A stretch of DNA of 50,802 nucleotides, taken from the NCBI GenBank assembly GCA_024277675.1, contig JAJRUS010000018.1, forward strand, positions 1 to 50,802. The letters run 5' to 3'. The notes under the pieces are model-generated. The model did no database searches. It was not told the DNA's origin and saw only the letters and a list, made by a program, of their open reading frames with translations. Positions 46,005-50,802 of the stretch are shown here, piece by piece (positions within the stretch are counted from its first letter, which is position 1; each line of letters opens with the position of its first letter). A program made the translations under genes and the position numbers. The stretch comes from a bacterium (lineage in GTDB: Bacteria; SZUA-182; SZUA-191; JAJRXT01).

Positions 46005-47234
46005 CGGCTGATTGTTTTGCTTGGTCCAATTGAAGAATGAGCCGCTGGGAAGCCCTGGTGCAGATGGAGTTTGTTTGTCTATTTTACCAGTCAGGGGGTT
46101 ATAATCCGGGTCGGTCATTTCCGGGGGATCGCCGGAGTAAGGCTGGCCATTATCATGAATATCATTCCCCTGCACCACGACACTATGTTCAGTACGCGGG
46201 CTTAACCCAGCGTTTACATTGTCATGAATATGATTTTTTATGATTACCGCTGAGGATTTATTGGTCATGCCAATACCGGCTTTACCGTTATTATGTATGT
46301 TATTGTTTTCAATCAACACCGATACGGCAGAATCCAGCCCTATACCGGCATACCTGTTATTATAAGTTTCATTGTTCCTGATTACGGCTGAGGCTTTGCG
46401 CCGCAGCCCTATGCCGGCAAAGCGGTTACTGTAGACAACATTCCCCTCCACCAGGGGCGCAAAGGCGTTGCTTATGCCTATCCCCGCCCCGCGATTAGGT
46501 AACTTGGCCACTCCATTGTGATATACCCTGTTATTTATTATAGTAGGAAACCCGCCTACCCTGGCGCCTATACCTACCCAGCCGTTACTATAAACAATAT
46601 TATCCGCAATCAAGGGATGCGCCCCGTTGCGGATGCCGATACCACTCTCGGTATTGCCATAAACTATATTCCCAACGATGGTAGCCGCCGACCCGTGATT
46701 ATTGCCGATACCCAGTCCCTGATTAGCATAAACTATGTTATTGGCAATATAGGGCGCTGCCTGCTTGCCGTTTTTAACATGCGAACCAATTCCGGTACTT
46801 CCCATATGGTGAATGATATTATTGATAATAATGGGAGATGTGCCCCGGTTTTGTACTCCGTGGGGATGAGCGGGGAGGTGGTGATTTACCTTGCCCAAAC
46901 CGGTAAGCGTAAAACCGTCGATAACCGCTCCGTCAGCCCCCGCCACCACCGGTTTAAACACTCCGCCAGCATCGACAGTGGTGCGTCTGGCAGCGGTATG
47001 GTTTAAGTGTTCCGCTTCGGTGCCCTCACTGCGCACAATTACCCTTTCTTTGAGCACCAGCGTTTCATAATAAGTACCGGGGGCCACCTCCACCGTATCC
47101 CCGGCCTGGGCCGCATCAATTGCTCCCTGAATGGTTTTATATTCAGCCGGCACGTGCAGTACCTTAGCTAAAACCAAGTTGGGAAAAATAAGTGCACCTA
47201 TGATTAATAGAATAAAATAGCTTAATTTTTTCAT
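45990..47234 (-). CDS. Exported right-handed beta-helix repeat protein
   Basis: A 414-residue protein with a signal peptide (YFILLIIGALIFPNLVLA), then the common opening VPAEYKTIQGAIDAAQAGDTVEVAPGTYYE, and about ten regular rungs of 22-23 residues such as ADNIVYSNGWVGIGARVGGF, VEGNVVYSNRFAGIGLRRKA and IENNNIHNNGKAGIGMTNKS. The rungs are unusually uniform (N-x-I-Y-x-N-x-x-x-G-I-G), giving a long smooth solenoid. The C-terminus is proline- and lysine-rich. The NosD/pectate-lyase-like fold is clear, the substrate is not; no catalytic site is recognised. It resembles the beta-helix lipoprotein of the cytochrome region but is not lipidated. Confidence 0.85.
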   Translation of the reverse strand: MKKLSYFILLIIGALIFPNLVLAKVLHVPAEYKTIQGAIDAAQAGDTVEVAPGTYYETLVLKERVIVRSEGTEAEHLNHTAARRTTVDAGGVFKPVVAGADGAVIDGFTLTGLGKVNHHLPAHPHGVQNRGTSPIIINNIIHHMGSTGIGSHVKNGKQAAPYIANNIVYANQGLGIGNNHGSAATIVGNIVYGNTESGIGIRNGAHPLIADNIVYSNGWVGIGARVGGFPTIINNRVYHNGVAKLPNRGAGIGISNAFAPLVEGNVVYSNRFAGIGLRRKASAVIRNNETYNNRYAGIGLDSAVSVLIENNNIHNNGKAGIGMTNKSSAVIIKNHIHDNVNAGLSPRTEHSVVVQGNDIHDNGQPYSGDPPEMTDPDYNPLTGKIDKQTPSAPGLPSGSFFNWTKQNNQPKKTK

Positions 47235-47301
47235 CTTGTTTACCTATAGCCTTTGTGAGTCAGCGCAAATAAAATCTTACATTATCTTAACTCTAAATAA
47301 T

Positions 47302-47479
47302 TTACCACAAAAAACACAGAAAACACAGAGAATTTTTTATAAGGAAGGGTCATTGACCCAAGCCAGGAAACCAAGAACAGGCATAGCCTGTTTTTTAAGA
47401 AGGGGGCTTTAGCCCCTTCCTGGTTTCCTCATGGTCATTCCGGGGTTTTTCTTTGTGCTCTTTGTGAGCTTTGTGGTGA
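47302..47479. repeat. Foldback element with nested hairpins
   Basis: About 178 bases bounded by imperfect inverted ends: TTACCACAAAAAACACAGAAAACACAGAG on the left and CTTTGTGCTCTTTGTGAGCTTTGTGGTGAA on the right. Inside are GGGTC-ATT-GACCC, an outer stem AGGAAACCA/TGGTTTCCT (47365-47373 and 47421-47429), and two hairpins within it (AACAGGC-ATA-GCCTGTT and GGGGC-TTTA-GCCCC). Imperfect 'ACCACA...GAACACAGAG' inverted repeats are a frequent intergenic element in environmental genomes. It has no coding capacity and looks like a MITE-like or structured-RNA element between metG and the beta-helix gene. Confidence 0.6.
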
Positions 47480-47556
47480 AAATCATACCGGCAATCCCAG
47501 CAATTCAATATTATTTATGAGACCTGGCTTTCCGTTCCTGAATGCTTTTAAATTTT

Positions 47557-49092
47557 TTATTCAACTCTGGGGAACAATGGCGGCCCCTTAATTGTAACCG
47601 TTCCCGATAACAAGCCTCCCCACATAGTTATCTCATAAAAATTAGAAGATTCCAATGCTTCTTTTATTCCCAGTTGCCGCCATATTTTAGCGGCGGTGTT
47701 TGGCATAAAGGGCCAGATCAGCAAAGCTATAATCCTGATAACCTCAGTAATATTGTACATAACAGCCGCCAGTTGTTTTATTTTAGCAGGCTCCTTATTC
47801 AATGCCCAGGGCGCCATTTGTTCAATATATTTATTGGCGGCGGCCACCACTACCCATATCTCTTCCAATATACGGCTAAAATAAGCCTCGTCATAAAGCG
47901 CAATAATGCGCCCTATTGATTGCTCAACCAGGAGTTCTAACTCCCCGGTCACCCCCTGATCCTCATTAGCCTCAGGGACTACTCCCTTAAAATATTTCCC
48001 CAGCATAGCCAGGCTGCGGCTTACCAGATTACCCAGGTCATTAGCCAAATCAGCATTTAAGCGGCCGATAAATGCCGTATGCGAAAAATCCCCGTCATTG
48101 CCGAAAGATACCTCCCGCAACAAAAAGTATCTTAACGCATCCACCCCATATTGGTCAATTATCTGATGCGGGTCCACCACATTGCCCAGCGACTTGGACA
48201 TTTTCCGGCCCTCCACCGTCCACCAGCCATGGGCCACTATCTGTTTGGGCAGGGCAAAGCCGGCCGACATTAAAAAGGCGGGCCAATATACCGCATGAAA
48301 GCGCAGAATATCCTTGGCCAACAAATGCACATCGGCCGGCCAGAGCCGGTTAAAATGAGCCGTATCATCCGGATAACCGATAGCGGTAAGATAATTGGTC
48401 AGCGCATCCAGCCACACATATATAATGTGTTTATCATCCACCGGCACCGGCACCCCCCACTTGAAGCTGGTACGGGTTACGCTTAAATCCCGTAAACCGC
48501 CTTTGATAAACTTTAGCACCTCGTTGCGCCGGGATTCGGGTAGAATGAAATCGGGATTGGCAGTTATATAATCAAGTAGCGGCTTTTGATACTTAGACAG
48601 CCGAAAGAAATAACTCTCTTCCTTTAGCTTCTCTGTCGGGCGACCGCAGGATGGGCAGTGCTTGGCATGTTCAAATTGGGATTCCGTCCAGAAAGTCTCA
48701 CAGGGGGTGCAATACCAATCCTCGTACTCTCCCTTATATATATCTCCTTTTTCATACAGGGTTTGAAACAGGGCCTGGGCAGCCCGCTTATGCCGCTCAT
48801 CTGTGGTGCGAATAAAATAATCATTGGAGATGTCAAGCTTCCGCCACAAAGCCTTAAAGTGATCAGACATACGGTCAGCTAAAGCCTGGGGAGGCTCGCC
48901 CCTACTTGCTGCCGCCTGCTCCACCTTCTGTCCATGTTCATCGGTGCCGGTAAGGAAAAATACCTCAGAGCCGGAAAGCCGCTTAAAGCGAGCCAGTACA
49001 TCAGCCGCAATGGTGGTATAGGCATGCCCGATATGCGGCACATCGTTTACATAGTAAATGGGAGTAGTTACGTAAAATTTTGGTTTACTCAT
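47557..49092 (-). CDS. metG: Methionyl-tRNA synthetase
   Basis: A 511-residue class I synthetase that charges initiator and elongator tRNA-Met. Seen: TTPIYYVNDVPHIGHAYTTIAADVLARF with HIGH, the zinc-binding insertion (WYCTPCETFW...HCPSCGRPTEK), DKHIIYVWLDALTNYLTAIGYP, and GRKMSKSLGNVV with the KMSKS loop, then the helical anticodon domain. No C-terminal dimerisation domain is present. The ORF stops after PPLFPRVE; the other frame just beyond reads NKKFKSIQERKARSHK then TAA, which looks like the lost original tail after a small indel. The loss is unlikely to affect activity. The start overlaps the upstream DUF4416 gene by eight bases. Confidence 0.96.
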   Translation of the reverse strand: MSKPKFYVTTPIYYVNDVPHIGHAYTTIAADVLARFKRLSGSEVFFLTGTDEHGQKVEQAAASRGEPPQALADRMSDHFKALWRKLDISNDYFIRTTDERHKRAAQALFQTLYEKGDIYKGEYEDWYCTPCETFWTESQFEHAKHCPSCGRPTEKLKEESYFFRLSKYQKPLLDYITANPDFILPESRRNEVLKFIKGGLRDLSVTRTSFKWGVPVPVDDKHIIYVWLDALTNYLTAIGYPDDTAHFNRLWPADVHLLAKDILRFHAVYWPAFLMSAGFALPKQIVAHGWWTVEGRKMSKSLGNVVDPHQIIDQYGVDALRYFLLREVSFGNDGDFSHTAFIGRLNADLANDLGNLVSRSLAMLGKYFKGVVPEANEDQGVTGELELLVEQSIGRIIALYDEAYFSRILEEIWVVVAAANKYIEQMAPWALNKEPAKIKQLAAVMYNITEVIRIIALLIWPFMPNTAAKIWRQLGIKEALESSNFYEITMWGGLLSGTVTIKGPPLFPRVE

Positions 49093-49618
49093 AGCGCCTC
49101 TGTTTGAGATATATCTGCCTTACTTGTTTAAAAAAGAGCAGGCTGGTCTGCGCTTTATAATCGGGATAAGTCCACTCATGGGACTGCCAACCCCGGCTAC
49201 GGTTATAAACCAGGGTTATCTCCCCATATATTCCCTGCCCCAGATAAAGCCGGTGAGCAAAATCCTTGGTACTGGCCAACACCAGCTTGGCAGCGGTTAA
49301 ATAGCCGGGGTCTAAATTAATGCGCCGGTTGCCTTCACTATCCGCAAATTCTTCCTCCAATTCATTGGTCAATATTTTTATTTCGGGTAAGCCGTCTTGA
49401 GGAATAAGCCGCTCAAAGCTGACCCACTTTCTCAATAAGCCCGGCCCCATTTCTTTTTTATAATATTCCGTATGATCGAATGCTACAACCTGCGACTCTA
49501 AGTCAATATTACCAAACCGGGGAACCAGCTTATCAAGTACCGCTGGAAACAAGTCCTCGCACGTGGCAAACATCGCCAGAACAAACTTGACTTTTAATGG
49601 GGGGGTAATAGTGCCCAT
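49085..49618 (-). CDS. DUF4416 family protein
   Basis: A 177-residue soluble protein matching the plan of the DUF4416 family: PLKVKFVLAMFATCEDLF near the start, VAFDHTEYYKKEMGPGLLRKWVSFERLI in the middle, NLDPGYLTAAKLVLASTKDFAHRLYLGQGIYGEITLVY, and the final TYPDYKAQTSLLFFKQVRQIYLKQ. The family is conserved and small but its function is unknown. Overlap of eight bases with metG suggests coupled translation. Confidence 0.85.
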   Translation of the reverse strand: MGTITPPLKVKFVLAMFATCEDLFPAVLDKLVPRFGNIDLESQVVAFDHTEYYKKEMGPGLLRKWVSFERLIPQDGLPEIKILTNELEEEFADSEGNRRINLDPGYLTAAKLVLASTKDFAHRLYLGQGIYGEITLVYNRSRGWQSHEWTYPDYKAQTSLLFFKQVRQIYLKQRRYE

Positions 49619-49668
49619 TTACTTATTAACCGAATGATTTTATCTGGCTGCTCTTGGATGGTCATGAT

Positions 49669-50196
49669 TTATATTATCGTCTGCCTTTCAATTTCGAATT
49701 CTTTAAACCCTCCTTTATCCCGGAGTACCTTTATTTTTACCATAGATCCAACCACTCCCCTTAGCTTGGACATATGAGACTTACCTGTTACTGGAACACC
49801 ATCTATTTCAACCATAATATCGTTTACTTTTACACCTGCTGCTCTGGCCGGAGACACTGTTGTAAAACTGTATATTTTAGCCCCATTTTTACCGCAATCT
49901 GTTTTTGATACTCCAATACCGGCATATCTCTCAGAAGAAGATGCCCCTTCTTCACTTTTTAACAGAAGGTCATCATCATCATACTTTTTCCCCTCTGTTC
50001 CTCGTATATCTTTCAACAACTTTATCATCACATCTTGTCTGGTAATCATCTTTTCATACAAATTTATAGCCTTAATAACAAACTCCAAGTGTTTAGAAAT
50101 AAAATAAACAACAAAACCGATAAAGCCAAGTAGTACAGCGAACCCTAAAATTATAAGAACTCCTCCAAAATCCATAATTTCCTCCTGCTGAATCAT
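49669..50196 (-). CDS. Membrane-anchored PDZ-domain protein
   Basis: A 175-residue protein with one N-terminal span (VLIILGFAVLLGFIGFVVYFIS), a helical stretch (EFVIKAINLYEKMITRQDVMIKLLKDI), a charged linker (YDDDDLLLKSEEG) and a C-terminal PDZ domain. The latter shows VSPARAAGVKVNDIMVEIDGVPVTGKSHMSKL and a final strand KIKVLRDKGGFKEFEIERQ. No protease domain is present, so it is an adaptor rather than an HtrA protease. The start overlaps the preceding small gene by four bases. Confidence 0.8.
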   Translation of the reverse strand: MIQQEEIMDFGGVLIILGFAVLLGFIGFVVYFISKHLEFVIKAINLYEKMITRQDVMIKLLKDIRGTEGKKYDDDDLLLKSEEGASSSERYAGIGVSKTDCGKNGAKIYSFTTVSPARAAGVKVNDIMVEIDGVPVTGKSHMSKLRGVVGSMVKIKVLRDKGGFKEFEIERQTII

Positions 50197-50423
50197 ACAT
50201 CATTTAAATCAATTTTACTTTTTCCCTTTAATCGATACTCATACCAATCACCCTTTCCTCGTGCCCCGCAATAAATCCATACAAAAGGCGCCGCACAGAA
50301 TACTGTTACAAAGCAGAGAACCAACAACCACACCCCTTTGGCTGTCATTCCTTTTGATAAGTACCAGAAAGGCCCCAGCATGAACGATAACCAGTCCCAA
50401 CCACCTGTTTCATCTTTACTCAT
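50193..50423 (-). CDS. Small two-span membrane protein
   Basis: Seventy-six residues: WDWLSFMLGPFWYLSKGMTAKGVWLLVLCFVTVFCAAPFVWIYCGARG, giving one or two membrane spans, then a basic tail with WYEYRLKGK. The aromatic-rich 'GPFWYLSKGM' segment recalls DUF2628-like small membrane proteins. Four-base overlaps on both sides place it in a three-gene unit with the antitoxin-like gene upstream and the PDZ gene downstream. Function unknown. Confidence 0.65.
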   Translation of the reverse strand: MSKDETGGWDWLSFMLGPFWYLSKGMTAKGVWLLVLCFVTVFCAAPFVWIYCGARGKGDWYEYRLKGKSKIDLNDV

Positions 50424-50641
50424 TCAGCAAGCTCCTGCATAAGGTCATCTACAGTACCTTTTTTTACCTCTCCGCGAGCATATTCTTCTTTTGCTTTTTT
50501 GATGTTTTCAGCAAGTAATTCCTGCCGATGCTCTATCAGCCGGTGGCGAATAATATTAATAAGGTCTTCTTGCTGATATTCCGGTAATGCTTCAATTATC
50601 TCTAACGCCCCCTGGAATGTCATCGTCTGCCGGTTAGACAT
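50420..50641 (-). CDS. Antitoxin-like protein without an adjacent toxin
   Basis: I choose ATG 50641 (MSNRQTMTFQGALEIIEALP), preceded by AGGAGGTG, over the longer 50671 start. The 73 residues form helices: ALEIIEALPEYQQEDLINIIRHRLIEHRQELLAENIKKAKEEYARGEVKKGTVDDLMQEL. This pattern is typical of short antitoxins that pair with RelE/ParE or PIN toxins. Here the next gene is a membrane protein, not a toxin. It may be a solitary antitoxin or have a non-canonical partner. Confidence 0.65.
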   Translation of the reverse strand: MSNRQTMTFQGALEIIEALPEYQQEDLINIIRHRLIEHRQELLAENIKKAKEEYARGEVKKGTVDDLMQELAE

Positions 50642-50724
50642 GTGGAACACCTCCTTAATTTTTAAAAGCACCCTTTACTAAAAACAGCTATTTGTTGGGT
50701 TTCATTTCATTCAACTAAAACCTG

Positions 50725-50802
50725 CTACTTTTCCGCCTTAACCTTTACCGGCGGGCTGACCTCGCCAAAATAAAAAGTACGATGCGGAAAGGGAATCTCG
50801 AT
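50725..50802 (-). CDS. C-terminus of an MscS-type mechanosensitive channel (partial)
   Basis: The last 25 codons of a minus-strand gene that begins beyond the window: IEIPFPHRTFYFGEVSPPVKVKAEK then TAG at 50725-50727. The 'IxIPFPHR' string is the usual end of the cytoplasmic domain of small-conductance mechanosensitive channels. Only the tail is visible, so the subfamily cannot be given. Such channels release solutes on osmotic downshift, which would fit a cell that makes trehalose. Confidence 0.6.
   Translation of the reverse strand: MEIPFPHRTFYFGEVSPPVKVKAEK

Overview
The window is about 51 kb of bacterial chromosome at moderate GC. It contains no rRNA, tRNA, CRISPR array or complete insertion sequence that I could recognise. 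The host is a Gram-negative anaerobe or facultative anaerobe: it has KdsA (KDO/LPS), a periplasmic Do-type protease, an ExbD/TolR protein, lipoproteins, and exported multiheme c-type cytochromes. The phylum is not decided by what I can see. A short PheT without the tRNA-binding domain, RNase Y, NrdR and large multiheme cytochromes would fit a Brocadiia-like planctomycete or another candidate phylum from anoxic subsurface habitats; that is inference.

Layout. (1) 0.25-2.6 kb, minus: a broken Sll1717-type P-loop ATPase and a VapBC-like toxin-antitoxin pair. (2) 2.9-10.9 kb, plus: housekeeping run pheT, coiled-coil protein, zapA, 6S RNA (ssrS), fau, rny, ymdB, xseA, xseB. (3) 10.9-26.8 kb, minus: a cytochrome region with an octaheme cytochrome, TPR protein, NapC/NrfH-type cytochrome, beta-helix lipoprotein, a 1262-residue 28-heme cytochrome, an NHL-repeat protein, a triheme cytochrome, a diheme b-type membrane cytochrome, an octaheme-like membrane-anchored cytochrome, and four tiny single-span membrane proteins. 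(4) 27.2-36.7 kb, plus: metK, ahcY, kdsA, Do protease, thpR, recA, nadX, nrdR, asd. (5) 36.7-42.4 kb, minus: trehalose block (otsA, treT-like glycosyltransferase, DUF5752, otsB), a DUF457 membrane protein and a cyclophilin. (6) 42.5-45.8 kb, plus: exbD, mutL, a candidate small RNA, DUF502. (7) 46.0-50.8 kb, minus: beta-helix protein, metG, DUF4416, PDZ protein, small membrane protein, orphan antitoxin, and the C-terminus of an MscS-type channel.

Two things stand out. The cytochrome cluster encodes about 55 c-heme sites (52 canonical CXXCH plus three expanded CX3CH/CX4CH motifs) and looks like an electron path from a quinol/cytochrome b module in the inner membrane through the periplasm, possibly to the outside. 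Second, three core genes (rny, metK, asd) are full length and in frame except for a single internal TAA or TAG. In rny and asd it sits at a conserved glutamate codon. A small membrane ORF and the broken ATPase show the same kind of stop. Either the consensus carries G-to-T errors or strain nonsense variants, or some stop codons are read through; the sequence alone cannot decide.
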